Positions 12,356 to 21,361 are shown, counted from the stretch's first letter. The stretch: DNA of 64,000 nucleotides from Pseudomonadota bacterium (GCA_029776255.1 JAKOTN010000019.1:27658-91657), one strand, 5' to 3'. Numbers and translations are program-made. The notes: generated from the sequence alone by a model not told the origin.

Positions 12356-12623
12356 TCATTTCGACGGGGCTGGCACTGTGGGACTGGGGCGCCGGGCGGA
12401 TCGGTAACGCTTCGTCTCGCCGCCGCCTTCCCCCCGCCGCGCCATAGATTCCTCGGCCTCGGCGGCCGCCATGCCGAGCAGCCAAAGCCACTGACCGTCA
12501 GTCAGTTCGCAGGCGGGCACACCAAAGCAGTGATAAGCCTTTTCAGTGTGCCGATACTTGAAACGCTCGAAAGCGCTGTCGCGGGACTTTTTTTACCTCT
12601 TCCAGGAGCGCTGACAGCTCGTC
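12356..12623 (-). pseudogene. Phage-like gene fragment upstream of the tape-measure remnant
   Basis: Reading leftward from the CRISPR repeat at 12624, the minus strand encodes DELSALLEEVKK and then, one frame over after an A7 run (12588-12594), SRDSAFERFKYRHTEKAYHC, CFGVPACELTDGQWLWLLGM and AAAEAEESMARRG, ending at a TGA at 12356-12358. The two halves make sense together only with a one-base shift at the A7 run. The position just before a tape-measure gene is where tail-assembly chaperones, often frameshifted, are encoded. I do not recognise the protein itself. The gene has no start inside the fragment because the CRISPR repeat cuts it. Between this and the tape-measure start (12222-12355) I see no convincing gene. 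Confidence 0.35.
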
Positions 12624-12711
12624 GCATCGCCTCCCGGCAACGGGAGGCGCGGATTGAAACGCACAACAGCGTGCGGACCACGGCGCCGTTCAGCGCATCG
12701 CCTCCCCGCAA
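12624..12711 (+). repeat. Two degenerate, detached CRISPR repeats
   Basis: A full 37-bp repeat at 12624-12660 carries exactly the same two substitutions (A13G, T27C) as the last repeat of the main array. A 34-nt spacer follows (12661-12694). Then comes a truncated repeat at 12695-12711 that matches positions 1-17 (with A13C) before diverging. These are the oldest, leader-distal units, cut off from the array by 674 bp of phage-like DNA. Confidence 0.9.
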
Positions 12712-12734
12712 TAAAAAAGCGTCGTCTAATAATA

Positions 12735-12834
12735 CTTGCCTTGCCTTGCCTTGCCTTGCCTTGCCTTGCCTTGCCTTGCCTTGCCTTGCCTTGCCTTGCC
12801 TAGCCTAGCCTAGCCTAGCCTAGCCTAGCCTAGC
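12735..12834. repeat. Pentanucleotide microsatellite (CTTGC)13 (CTAGC)7
   Basis: Thirteen tandem CTTGC units (12735-12799) pass without interruption into seven CTAGC units (12800-12834). The two blocks differ by one base per unit, so one arose from the other by a substitution that then spread by slippage. The tract ends about 130 bp before the ATG at 12967. A pentanucleotide tract can vary in length, and at this position it could alter promoter spacing, but no promoter is evident. Confidence 0.97.
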
Positions 12835-12966
12835 CGGGTTGTTGCTCATCCGCGCTGGCCGGTTCGATGGCAGCGCCGCGGACGTGTTCCCCACCACATC
12901 GCGATGCTTAAGGCGGGCTTCATGTTTTCCCGTTAAGATAACCGTTTCCGTTTAAACGCGCCGCTC

Positions 12967-14856
12967 ATGACTTTGCTGCCCTCTCGCCACGGTCTCAATC
13001 GTTTTTTTCTGTTTACCGGACTATGGGTATTGCTCCATGTCGCGTCCTTCACCACCGCGCAAGCGTACGGCACCCCGGCCGTCGCCTTGTGGACGGTGGC
13101 GACGACGGGAACGTATGCCCTGATATACCTGCTGCCGGTGCTGATTCCCGGCTATCTGCTGCACGCTGTGCTCAGCCGGCGGGGAGTTGGCGGTCGCGGC
13201 GCGGTGGCGTTTGCGGTGTTCCTGATCGGCGTGACCGGCGCGATCCAAGTGCTGCTTTTTGCCGACCGCGTCATCCATGGCATGTACGGTTTTCATATCA
13301 ACGCCTTCGTCATCGACCTGGTTTTTTCGCCCGGCGGCATCGATTCGCTGGGCGCCAGCCGCAGCACCGAAATCACCGCCGCGCTGATCGTCGTGGCGCT
13401 GTTCGCCCTGCAAGCGGCAACCTATTTCTGGGCGACACGCCGCGCCGTCTCCGGGCTCCCGCCGCGCTGGGGCGTGCGCAAGCGTTGGTTATTGCTCGTT
13501 TTTCTGTTGCTGACCGTCGGCGAACGCATCGCCTATGGCGTCAGCGCCGCCGCCAACTATCAGCCGATTCTGTTCGCTGCCGAGAGCTATCCCTTGTACC
13601 TGCCGACAAGTTTCCGCCGACTGGCTACCCGGATGGGGATCACCCGCAGTGCGGAAACGGCCGACAGCATTCGTCTCGAACAAGGTGCGCTCAGCTATCC
13701 GCTGGCGCCGCTGCGGGTGGAGCCGCCGGCGCGGCCACCGAACATCGTCTGGTTGGCGATCGAGTCCTTGCGTTTCGACATGCTGGACCCGAAGATCATG
13801 CCTAATCTGTGGGATCTTTCAGAAAAATCGCTACGTCTGGAACAGCATTACAGCGGCGGAAACGTCACCCAGATGGGCATCTTCGCGATGTTCTACGGTT
13901 TGTACGGCAACTACTTCTTTCCAATGCAGGCGGCGCGTCGCCAACCGGTGCTGATGGAGGTGCTGCAACAGGAAAAATACCAGTTTGGCTTGTACACCAG
14001 CACCAACTTCATTTATCCGCCGTTCGTCGAAACGGTGTTCGCGAACATGAACCCCGCCGACATGCACCCGTTCGGCGAAGGCGCGCCTGCATGGGAGCGC
14101 GACGAGCAGAACATCGGCGAGGTACTCAAGTTCATCGACGGCCGCGACCGGCAGCGGCCGTTCATGACCTATATGTTCTTCGAGTCGCCGCACGCCAACT
14201 ACAATTTTCCGCCCGAAAGCGTTATCGCCAAGCCGTATCTGGAGGACTTCAATTACCTGACCAGCGACATGGCGGCGCAGATGGGACCGATCAAGAACCG
14301 CTACATCAACGCCGCGCATTTCGTCGACCAGCAGATCGGGCGGATCGTCGCCGGCCTGCGCGAAAGAAATCTTCTCGATAACACGGTGATCATCGTTCTC
14401 GGGGACCACGGCGAGGAATTCATGGAGCGCAGCGGTCGCTGGGGGCACGCGGCGGAATTCAATCGCTATCAGACCAGCACCGTCGCGGTAATGGCCGTGC
14501 CTGGTCAGCCGCCGCGGGTGATCAAGGGCATCAGCAGCCACCTCGACATTCCGGCCACGCTGCTACCGCTGCTTGGCGTGCGCAACCCACCCGAAGACTA
14601 CTCGTTGGGCAGCAATCTGCTGGCCAGCGATTTCCATCGCGAGTACGCCGTGGCCGCCGACTGGAACCGCGTGGCCTATCTGGGCGAAAAGTACAAAGTC
14701 GCTTTCCCGATCAACGCCTCGGGAGTGGTCCGCGCCGAAATTCTCGACAGCGACGACCGGCCGGTTGCCGATCGCGAGGCGGTCAAAAGCGCGGTGCGCC
14801 CGGCAACCATGGAAATCATGCGCAACCTGACCCGTTTCAGCCGCGCCAAGCACTGA
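12967..14856 (+). CDS. Inner-membrane sulfatase-fold protein, YejM/LapC-like
   Basis: This 629-residue protein has five hydrophobic segments in the first ~190 residues, then a large periplasmic alkaline-phosphatase-superfamily domain starting near residue 257 (NIVWLAIESLRFDML). The core looks like that of YejM/PbgA/LapC: a Thr (T301, GNVTQMG) at the nucleophile position, a metal-site motif GDHGEEF near residue 479, and a WGHAAEF segment. YejM is about 590 residues and senses lipopolysaccharide to control LpxC turnover in enterobacteria. Related proteins modify lipid A or cell-envelope glycans, and sequence alone does not separate these roles. It is followed 46 bp later by a RatA/Coq10-like gene on the same strand. 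Start chosen at the ATG in front of the first transmembrane segment. Confidence 0.8.
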   Translation: MTLLPSRHGLNRFFLFTGLWVLLHVASFTTAQAYGTPAVALWTVATTGTYALIYLLPVLIPGYLLHAVLSRRGVGGRGAVAFAVFLIGVTGAIQVLLFADRVIHGMYGFHINAFVIDLVFSPGGIDSLGASRSTEITAALIVVALFALQAATYFWATRRAVSGLPPRWGVRKRWLLLVFLLLTVGERIAYGVSAAANYQPILFAAESYPLYLPTSFRRLATRMGITRSAETADSIRLEQGALSYPLAPLRVEPPARPPNIVWLAIESLRFDMLDPKIMPNLWDLSEKSLRLEQHYSGGNVTQMGIFAMFYGLYGNYFFPMQAARRQPVLMEVLQQEKYQFGLYTSTNFIYPPFVETVFANMNPADMHPFGEGAPAWERDEQNIGEVLKFIDGRDRQRPFMTYMFFESPHANYNFPPESVIAKPYLEDFNYLTSDMAAQMGPIKNRYINAAHFVDQQIGRIVAGLRERNLLDNTVIIVLGDHGEEFMERSGRWGHAAEFNRYQTSTVAVMAVPGQPPRVIKGISSHLDIPATLLPLLGVRNPPEDYSLGSNLLASDFHREYAVAADWNRVAYLGEKYKVAFPINASGVVRAEILDSDDRPVADREAVKSAVRPATMEIMRNLTRFSRAKH

Positions 14857-14902
14857 TCGCCGCGCCACGGAATTCCGTCACCCGCACGACGAGCCAACGA
14901 AG

Positions 14903-15343
14903 ATGCCGAGACATAGCGAAAGTCGCACCATCGCCCAGCCGGCGGAGCGGCTGTTCGACATCGTCGCCGATGTCGAACGCTACCCCGATTTTCTGCCGCT
15001 GATGCGCGAAGCCAAGATCGTCCATCGCGGCGACGATGTTTACGAAACCGAGCAGGCGTTGGCGCTCGGCCTACTGGTACATCGTTTTCGCACGCGCACA
15101 CTGCTCGACCGGCCGCGCGGTATTACCGTCGTTTCCAGCGACCCGCTGTTTCGACGCTTCGACCTTCGCTGGGTTTTTTCGCCGCTCGCCGACGACCGCT
15201 GTCAGGTCGATTTCGCCATCGATTGCGAGGCGTCGTCGTTTTTTCTGCTGCCGTTCGTACAAATGGTGGTGTTGCCAATGGCCGGCCAGATGGTCGCCGC
15301 ATTCGAGGCGCGCGCACTGGCCACCGAGCGCGCCGGCCGCTAG
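14903..15343 (+). CDS. ratA: RatA/Coq10-type START-like lipid-binding protein
   Basis: The 146-residue protein covers the whole Coq10/RatA domain: an N-terminal RTIAQPAERLFDIVADVERY, then YPDFLP, then a beta-rich region and a C-terminal helix with MVAAFEARA. Coq10 homologues bind ubiquinone and help its delivery in respiration. The E. coli member was described as the ribosome-association toxin RatA, but its toxin role is disputed. The usual neighbour smpB is absent. The gene lies between the sulfatase-fold gene and glnS on the same strand. Confidence 0.88.
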   Translation: MPRHSESRTIAQPAERLFDIVADVERYPDFLPLMREAKIVHRGDDVYETEQALALGLLVHRFRTRTLLDRPRGITVVSSDPLFRRFDLRWVFSPLADDRCQVDFAIDCEASSFFLLPFVQMVVLPMAGQMVAAFEARALATERAGR

Positions 15344-15421
15344 CCGGTTGCGCGATTTGTCTCGCCTTGGCGGGGGCTTCGCCGGGTAAAATGCGAGGCT
15401 CCTCGAATCTAGGAAGGCACC

Positions 15422-17269
15422 GTGAATCCAGATACCGCCAGCAAGGACGCGAATTCCGCCGCGCTCGCCAGCACCAATTTCATCCGCAACATCATCGAAT
15501 CCGACCTCACCGCCGGCAAGCACGCCGCGCGCCGTTGGTCAGGGCTGCCCGGTCCGGCCGACCAACAGCGTGCAGGACCGCCGGACCCAGCGCGCATCCG
15601 TACCCGTTTCCCGCCCGAGCCGAACGGCTATCTGCATTTCGGTCATGCCAAGTCGATCTGCCTGAACTTCGGCCTGGCGCAGGACTATGGCGGTCGTTGC
15701 CATCTGCGTTTCGACGACACCAACCCGGAAAAGGAAGAGCGGGAATATGTCGATTCGATCGTCGATTCGGTCCGCTGGCTCGGCTTTTCCTGGGATGGTC
15801 CGGTGGTCGAGGGGCAACCGGCGCGCGAGGACAATCTTTATTTCGCCTCCAATTACTTCGACTGGATGGTGCGCTTCGCCGAATACCTGATCGCCAGCGG
15901 GCATGCTTACGTCGACAGCCAGAGCGCCGAAGAGATGCGCCACAGCCGCGGCACGCTCACCGAGGCCGGCCGCGACTCGCCGTATCGTCAGCGCAGCCCC
16001 GAAGAGAACATGGACCTGTTCAAGCGCATGCAGAAGGGCGAGTTCCCCGACGGCACGCACATTTTGCGCGCCAAGATCGACATGGCGTCGGCGAACATCA
16101 ACCTGCGCGATCCGGCGATCTACCGTATTCGCCACGCCAGCCATCACAACACCGGCGACCGCTGGTGCGTCTATCCGATGTACACCTACGCGCATCCGAT
16201 CGAGGACGCGCTGGAAAATATCACTCACTCGATCTGCACGCTCGAATTCGCCGATCAACGACCGTTCTACGACTGGCTGCTGGAGCGGCTGGCCGAGGGC
16301 GGACTGCTGCAACGACCGCTGCCGCGACAGATCGAATTCTCGCGCCTCAATCTGACCTACATCGTGCTTTCCAAGCGCAAGCTGATCCAGCTGGTCGAAG
16401 AAAAGCACGTGGCCGGCTGGGACGACCCGCGCCTACCGACGCTGGTCGGCGCGCGCCGGCGCGGCTACCCGGCCGAAGGCTTTCTGCTGTTCGCCGAGCG
16501 CGTCGGCGTCTCCCGCTCCGATTCGCTGATCGACTACGCGCTGCTCGAAGACACCATGCGCGAAGTGCTCAACGAATCCGCCGAACGCCGTGTCGCCGTT
16601 CTCGACCCGCTCAAGCTGATCATCGACAATTACCCGCAAGGCCAGCGCGAAGAGTGTTTCGCGCCCAATCACCCGCTGAAACCGGAACTCGGCAAACGGG
16701 CGATGCCTTTCGGTCGCGAATTGTGGATCGAGCGTGAAGACTTCATGGTCGAACCCAGCAAGGGTTACCACCGCCTGTACCCTGGCAACACGGCGCGCCT
16801 GCGTTACGGCTACGTCGTCAAATGCACCGGCTTCGACCGCGATCCAAGCGGCGCGGTCAACGCGGTGCATTGCGACTATCTGCCGGACTCGAAAAGCGGC
16901 ACTCCCGGCGCCGACACCTATAAGGTCAAGGGTAACTTGCACTGGGTATCGGCGGCCGATGCGTGCCGGGCCGAAGTGCGTTTGTACGACCGCCTGTTCG
17001 CCGTTCCGTCGCCCGGCGCTCGCCGCGAAGACGATCCGGAAGGCGTCGACCGCGATTTCCGCGAGGATATCAATCCGAACAGCATGCAGGTGATCCACGC
17101 CTGGCTGGAGTCGGCGCTGAAAGACGTGGACGCCGAGCAGCGTTTCCAGTTCGAGCGGCACGGTTACTTCGTCGCCGACCGAGTGGACTCGAAAGCCGGC
17201 GCGCCGGTGTTCAACCGCACGGTGACGTTGCGAGATTCCTGGAGCGGCAAACCCGGCCAGCGCAAGTAG
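15422..17269 (+). CDS. glnS: Glutaminyl-tRNA synthetase
   Basis: Class I aminoacyl-tRNA synthetase charging tRNA-Gln in the cytoplasm. The HIGH-type motif is PPEPNGYLHFGHAKS (H72-F-G-H75), the second signature is VLSKRK (about 315-320), and the C-terminal anticodon-binding beta-barrels are present through residue ~600. The start is GTG at 15422. At 615 residues it is longer than E. coli GlnS (about 554). Part of the excess is a ~28-residue insertion (about residues 36-63, rich in Pro/Arg/Gly) between the conserved DLTAGKHA segment and the RTRFPPEP motif, which are nearly contiguous in other GlnRS. The frame stays open through the insertion and the catalytic motifs are intact, so the enzyme is probably functional. 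Confidence 0.97.
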   Translation: MNPDTASKDANSAALASTNFIRNIIESDLTAGKHAARRWSGLPGPADQQRAGPPDPARIRTRFPPEPNGYLHFGHAKSICLNFGLAQDYGGRCHLRFDDTNPEKEEREYVDSIVDSVRWLGFSWDGPVVEGQPAREDNLYFASNYFDWMVRFAEYLIASGHAYVDSQSAEEMRHSRGTLTEAGRDSPYRQRSPEENMDLFKRMQKGEFPDGTHILRAKIDMASANINLRDPAIYRIRHASHHNTGDRWCVYPMYTYAHPIEDALENITHSICTLEFADQRPFYDWLLERLAEGGLLQRPLPRQIEFSRLNLTYIVLSKRKLIQLVEEKHVAGWDDPRLPTLVGARRRGYPAEGFLLFAERVGVSRSDSLIDYALLEDTMREVLNESAERRVAVLDPLKLIIDNYPQGQREECFAPNHPLKPELGKRAMPFGRELWIEREDFMVEPSKGYHRLYPGNTARLRYGYVVKCTGFDRDPSGAVNAVHCDYLPDSKSGTPGADTYKVKGNLHWVSAADACRAEVRLYDRLFAVPSPGARREDDPEGVDRDFREDINPNSMQVIHAWLESALKDVDAEQRFQFERHGYFVADRVDSKAGAPVFNRTVTLRDSWSGKPGQRK

Positions 17270-17307
17270 CGTGGCGTTGTCGTGGCGGGGCAGCGGCGCC
17301 CGCCGCG

Positions 17308-17661
17308 TTACAGCAGTTCCAGAACCTTTTCCGGTGGCCGCCCGATAACGGCGAGGTCGCCGCGCACGGCGATCGGACGCTCGAGCAGGATCGGGTGCGC
17401 GAGCAGCGCATCCAGCCATTCCTCGTCGCTCAACGAGCGGCCGGCGTACTTTTCCTTGTATACGGCCTCGCCGCGACGAACGATTTCAGCGGGCGTCATG
17501 TCGAGCTTTCGCAGCAGTTCGACAAGTTCTTCGCGGCTGGGCGGCGTTTCGAGGTAATTGATCACTTCGACCAGCAAGCCGGTGGAAGCCATCACCTGAC
17601 ACGCCGCACGGCTCTTCGAGCAACGACTGTTGTGATAGATGCGGACGATGTTTTCGTTCAT
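17308..17661 (-). CDS. arsC: ArsC-family arsenate reductase, glutaredoxin-dependent type
   Basis: This 117-residue thioredoxin-fold protein has the ArsC active-site loop HNSRCSKSRAACQVM near its N-terminus and the C-terminal part with RPIAV and IGRPPEKVLELL, where ArsC binds the oxyanion. Length matches the family (about 115-140). Members reduce arsenate to arsenite using glutaredoxin, but several in this family (YffB-like) have other or unknown roles. No arsenite exporter or ArsR regulator is near, so a dedicated arsenic operon is not supported. It is convergent with glnS. Confidence 0.88.
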   Translation of the reverse strand: MNENIVRIYHNSRCSKSRAACQVMASTGLLVEVINYLETPPSREELVELLRKLDMTPAEIVRRGEAVYKEKYAGRSLSDEEWLDALLAHPILLERPIAVRGDLAVIGRPPEKVLELL

Positions 17662-17717
17662 GGCGGCGGTGTTCGGTAGGACGGGCGCCGGAATGATTCA
17701 GCGTCGCCCCGTCGGAT

Positions 17718-18797
17718 TCAGGTTGGCGGACGGTTGCCGTTCGCGCGGCGGACGACAACCGTCCGCGATTTTACCGCCAGCGCGCGCCACCGTAACGCCA
17801 AAATCGACAGCAGGCCACCAGCGAACAACGCCGTCGTCGTCGGCTCCGGGATAGCGGCGCGGAATTTGGCCGCCAGAATCCGATCGGTTGCGGTGGTCGG
17901 ATGCACGCCGTCCCAGAACAACCAGGTATCGGGATTGCAAGCGGGGTCGGCGATGCACGCCGTCCGCGTGTTCGTCAAGCCGTAGGCAGCCGAATTGTCA
18001 AGAATGTCCCGGAACGCCGCGGCGGTGTCGAACTGCACGATCTCGGCCGACGGCAAGGCCGCGTCGAGCGCGGTCAAGGCCAGCCGGAGATTATCGTTGA
18101 AGGCGCTGCTCAGGGCGCTCAGAGCGACGTCGCCCAGGAAAGCGGGCGTGGCGCCAAGATCCGGCATGTTCGGCACCATGAAATGTTGTGCGCCGGACGC
18201 CGCGAGCGCCAGCACCGTGCCGATGATGTTGTTGATCCCGTTGCCGATCAACTGGCTCACGCTGCCCGGTCCACCGGCGCCGCCGGCTACCGTGCCGGGC
18301 AACTGGCCCGTCGTGGCGTAGTAAAAGACATCGTTTGGAAACAGCCAGACGACAAAAAGCGAGCTTGCCGGGTCAAAAACACGGTTTTGCGCCGCGAAAG
18401 TCGCCAATTGCCAAGTATTGCTTTTTTGCGCGAACACTGGTGCCAAGGCTCCGGTGTTCGGATTGACCGCGTTATAGCTCTCCAGACCCGTCGTCGCGCC
18501 ACCGATCGCATAGTTGGTGCCGCCGGCCAGCGATGGCTTGAAGCTGTTGTCGCCGGGATTGTACAGCTTCCACAGCTGCTCGACCGCGACCGGTCCGTTG
18601 GCGTACTGGCCGTTGTAATACGGTGGCGGGGGATACGTCACGCCCGCCGCCGCCTGGGTGAGTAGCCCGCTGTTACCGCCGTCGGACAGGCTGTCGCCAA
18701 ACACGAACAGGTTGGAGAGTGTTTGCATTCCGGCACTGGCCACCGTCGACAAACCCAAGAACAGCCACAGCGCAACAACCCGTCGCATTCTTTTCAC
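17718..18797 (-). CDS. Secreted GDSL/SGNH hydrolase with PEP-CTERM anchor
   Basis: The 359-residue protein has a signal peptide (residues 1-22, ending VASA), the block I nucleophile motif FVFGDSLSDGGNSG (Ser in GDS), and the block V Asp-His motif WDGVHPT near residue 298. The C-terminus has the PEP-CTERM layout: IPEPTTTA, a hydrophobic helix (LFAGGLLSILAL), then an Arg/Lys-rich tail. PEP-CTERM proteins are processed by an exosortase and exported, typically in bacteria that make exopolysaccharide. The substrate cannot be told; SGNH members are esterases, lipases or acyltransferases. The exosortase itself is not in this window. Confidence 0.9.
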   Translation of the reverse strand: MKRMRRVVALWLFLGLSTVASAGMQTLSNLFVFGDSLSDGGNSGLLTQAAAGVTYPPPPYYNGQYANGPVAVEQLWKLYNPGDNSFKPSLAGGTNYAIGGATTGLESYNAVNPNTGALAPVFAQKSNTWQLATFAAQNRVFDPASSLFVVWLFPNDVFYYATTGQLPGTVAGGAGGPGSVSQLIGNGINNIIGTVLALAASGAQHFMVPNMPDLGATPAFLGDVALSALSSAFNDNLRLALTALDAALPSAEIVQFDTAAAFRDILDNSAAYGLTNTRTACIADPACNPDTWLFWDGVHPTTATDRILAAKFRAAIPEPTTTALFAGGLLSILALRWRALAVKSRTVVVRRANGNRPPT

Positions 18798-19162
18798 CGT
18801 GTTTACCTCCTTGTGTGTGTAGACCGGCGCGCGATGCCTGTGGTCCCCCGAATTTCGCTCGCATTCAAGTATTCAAGTCGACACCGGAAGAGGCCATTTA
18901 TTGTTTTATCGCACCGCGCGCCTCGCGGAAAATCCTCCTTTGGTTGACCATGTTGCGACAAGCACAAAACACGCCATGTGATCTAACTTAATGAAAAATG
19001 ATGATTCTTTCGATTGACAGCGCAATCCGTGCTCGCGAATGTAAGTTTTGTCGACAGCGGACCACTCACGAATAGGCGCTTGCTAACGACCCGTGTTCTC
19101 GTTTTCCAGCTTCACCGCTGATTTCTTTTTGCAACCACGGCCAGAAAAAATATATCTATAAA
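18798..19162. other. Intergenic region, no gene seen
   Basis: 365 bp between the start of the GDSL hydrolase gene and the stop of the large membrane protein, both on the minus strand. It must hold the hydrolase promoter at its left side. The right half is distinctly AT-richer than the sequence to the left and marks the beginning of the AT-richer patch. I see no RNA gene or clear terminator hairpin. Confidence 0.6.
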
Positions 19163-21169
19163 TTAATTTGTTACATGTTTTCTAAAATCTTGGCAAGAAT
19201 ACAGCCAATACTTTGATGCATAAGGTTTGGCTGGATTGAGTGTAAGACCGAATTCAAGTCGAGGCTCGGGTAGTGAACTTTTGATATGTGGTCGTTTGAG
19301 GATAAGTTGCCCGAGAACAAGATCTTCGCAAACCTTTCGTAACGCTTCAGTAGTAATGGTAGTGTCTGCCGTTGATCCTTCCATCTGATTCGGTGGCTGC
19401 CGACCGAGATGGGCATCCGTCGTTCCAAGTCGATTCAGTGCTATCAACCTCCGTTCCGCTTCAATGGCTGTGCCTCTCGAGAAGATCACGCCAGCAGCCT
19501 GCTGGTGAGATCCATAGCTCGCACGCTTCATGTGAAACCATAGAATGTCATGCCCGTTCTCGAAATAGGTTGTGGAACCCTTCGGAATTGCATCAATCAG
19601 TTCAGAGGTCAAACCTATCGACGGAGTCACGTAAGGAGTTGTTGACGTAACGCTCCATGAAAGAGCGGCAAATGCGACTGTGAGAGCCGTTCCGAACAGG
19701 GAAAGCAGCGCCCTGCCAGGAAGACGGTGTGCGTTTGTAGTTACGAGCAAGGCCACACCTGAAACACCTGCGACCAAGATTGGGTCCGGATTAAGGTACA
19801 GTGATTTTGGCGGTAACCCGCCCGACCATAGATCGGCGACCAACGCTGACGATGTACTCGAGAAATCGCGAATTAACAGGGTGGCTTCCGGCAGGGACGC
19901 GAAGACTAGAAGTCCTATTAAGGGCCTTTGAAAACGAGTCGTAATCAATGCAATCCGTTTCGACTTGCCAATCAACGGGTAACAAATGCTCAACGCAAAA
20001 GCAATTGGTGCACCAAAGTGTTCTAACGCAAGTCCGCATGCCAAAACCACGGTACAGACAAGCCTGGGCACTGGCTGACGGTTCGTGTATGTCGATCGAA
20101 TCAATTCGGCCATCGCGACAATGGCAAGAACCTTCACGAACCACGCGGCTCTCCAGGGTTGCATTTGTACCAACAGTGCCACTGGCTTAATCAGCGTTAT
20201 TGCCGATAGCGCGAACCCAACCACTCCAGCAAATGCGGTCGCCCTATAGCATCTAGCAACAATTGGGGTTGGTGATGCGGTCGCTGCGATAAGCAATATC
20301 GATACCCAGTAGACGGGATCGGCGAGTTCAGTGTACGACCATCGGTCAAGGAATACGAACGGGCTTCGGCTGACGGAAATTCCGTACCAGTCAGCGTCCA
20401 TGGGGGACAAGGCAGCCCAAGGCAATCCTGGAACCGTGATTACAATCAGAATGGCGGCGAACCCAAGTAAAGTAATCGTGACAATCCATCGGGTTCCCGT
20501 GAGGAGTGCGATCACCGTCACGATAGCCGGTAACGCCATGATCGGATGAAGCACGGCTGAAATCAGCAACGCAGTTGCCGCAATCCGGTGAGAGCCTTGC
20601 AGTAGAAATCCGACCGCAAGGAGTGCGATAGCTTCCGCGAAAACACGAGCTGTGACGAAATTTTCCGCGTAGGTAAAAATTCCGTCTGAGCCGTACACTC
20701 GCGGAAATATCGCGAGCAAAAATAGCGCCCACCAATTGGCGGGAAAAGTGCAGAGTCGATTCGCGAGAAACGCGGCCGATATAAGCCATAGCACCTGTGA
20801 TACAAGCATGAGTAGAAACGACGCAGAGTGCAAATCCAGTAAGTCGATAAAAAGGGCGTAGATCGGCGCGAACAGCGAGAAACTGTCCTGAGAGCCAAAC
20901 GCGAAAAAAAGATCCCCCTCAAATTGGTTAGGAGACAGCCGAAAAAGAGCCTGCGCGGCATACAGCACTCCGTCATGCCAGATGCCGCCGTAGCGGTGGG
21001 TCAAGCTCCACGCTGCAGCAACAATGATCGCGAGGAGATATTGTTGTACCTGGGATTTTTGTATCGGAGAAATCGATGGTGAGACTGATGGCTTGTCATG
21101 CATGACATCATTTGAGCCATCCTGACAGTAGCATCTTGCGCAGTGCTTGCGAACTTCAGCATTCAACAT
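19163..21169 (-). CDS. Large polytopic membrane protein, unknown function
   Basis: The 668-residue protein has at least ten hydrophobic segments spread from residue ~45 to ~500 and a C-terminal soluble tail of about 150 residues. The order WSLTHRYGGIWHDGVLYAAQ near the first membrane segment, with charged or His residues in the first loop, is the kind of pattern seen in GT-C glycosyltransferases and related polysaccharide membrane enzymes, but I cannot name a family. The start at 21169 is supported by an AGGAAG eight bases upstream. A second ATG at 21103 is possible. Codon use is more AT-rich than in the flanking housekeeping genes, as in the next two genes leftward along the transcript, suggesting joint acquisition. 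Confidence 0.7.
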   Translation of the reverse strand: MLNAEVRKHCARCYCQDGSNDVMHDKPSVSPSISPIQKSQVQQYLLAIIVAAAWSLTHRYGGIWHDGVLYAAQALFRLSPNQFEGDLFFAFGSQDSFSLFAPIYALFIDLLDLHSASFLLMLVSQVLWLISAAFLANRLCTFPANWWALFLLAIFPRVYGSDGIFTYAENFVTARVFAEAIALLAVGFLLQGSHRIAATALLISAVLHPIMALPAIVTVIALLTGTRWIVTITLLGFAAILIVITVPGLPWAALSPMDADWYGISVSRSPFVFLDRWSYTELADPVYWVSILLIAATASPTPIVARCYRATAFAGVVGFALSAITLIKPVALLVQMQPWRAAWFVKVLAIVAMAELIRSTYTNRQPVPRLVCTVVLACGLALEHFGAPIAFALSICYPLIGKSKRIALITTRFQRPLIGLLVFASLPEATLLIRDFSSTSSALVADLWSGGLPPKSLYLNPDPILVAGVSGVALLVTTNAHRLPGRALLSLFGTALTVAFAALSWSVTSTTPYVTPSIGLTSELIDAIPKGSTTYFENGHDILWFHMKRASYGSHQQAAGVIFSRGTAIEAERRLIALNRLGTTDAHLGRQPPNQMEGSTADTTITTEALRKVCEDLVLGQLILKRPHIKSSLPEPRLEFGLTLNPAKPYASKYWLYSCQDFRKHVTN

Positions 21170-21361
21170 GTAAATGAAATGACTTCCTGAACATATATGA
21201 TAACCAAGTCGGTTTTGGTTTCTTGTTTAATCGTCTTCTTGCTTTGCGTTTTATTTGGGTTGAAATACCAAAATCTTCTACAGATGCTTCTGTGCAATAC
21301 AGTCCAGTCGCCTTTTGAACTAAGCCATGACCGGCGGACTTTCAGAGATATGCGACGACTT

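Noticed and set aside
12238..12447. Plus-strand 69-codon hydrophobic frame (MLEMCLLLLVAAVF...)
   Set aside because: It lies antisense to and between the phage fragments, has no ribosome site, and ends in low-complexity sequence. More likely chance.
11950..12623. Self-targeting of the captured phage segment by a spacer in the array
   Set aside because: I found only ~10-nt chance matches (for example TCGGTAAATC in spacer 62), too short to be a protospacer.
13021..18865. Long antisense and alternate-frame ORFs in the glnS, sulfatase and GDSL region
   Set aside because: High GC content keeps alternative frames open; they have no domain and overlap well-supported genes fully.
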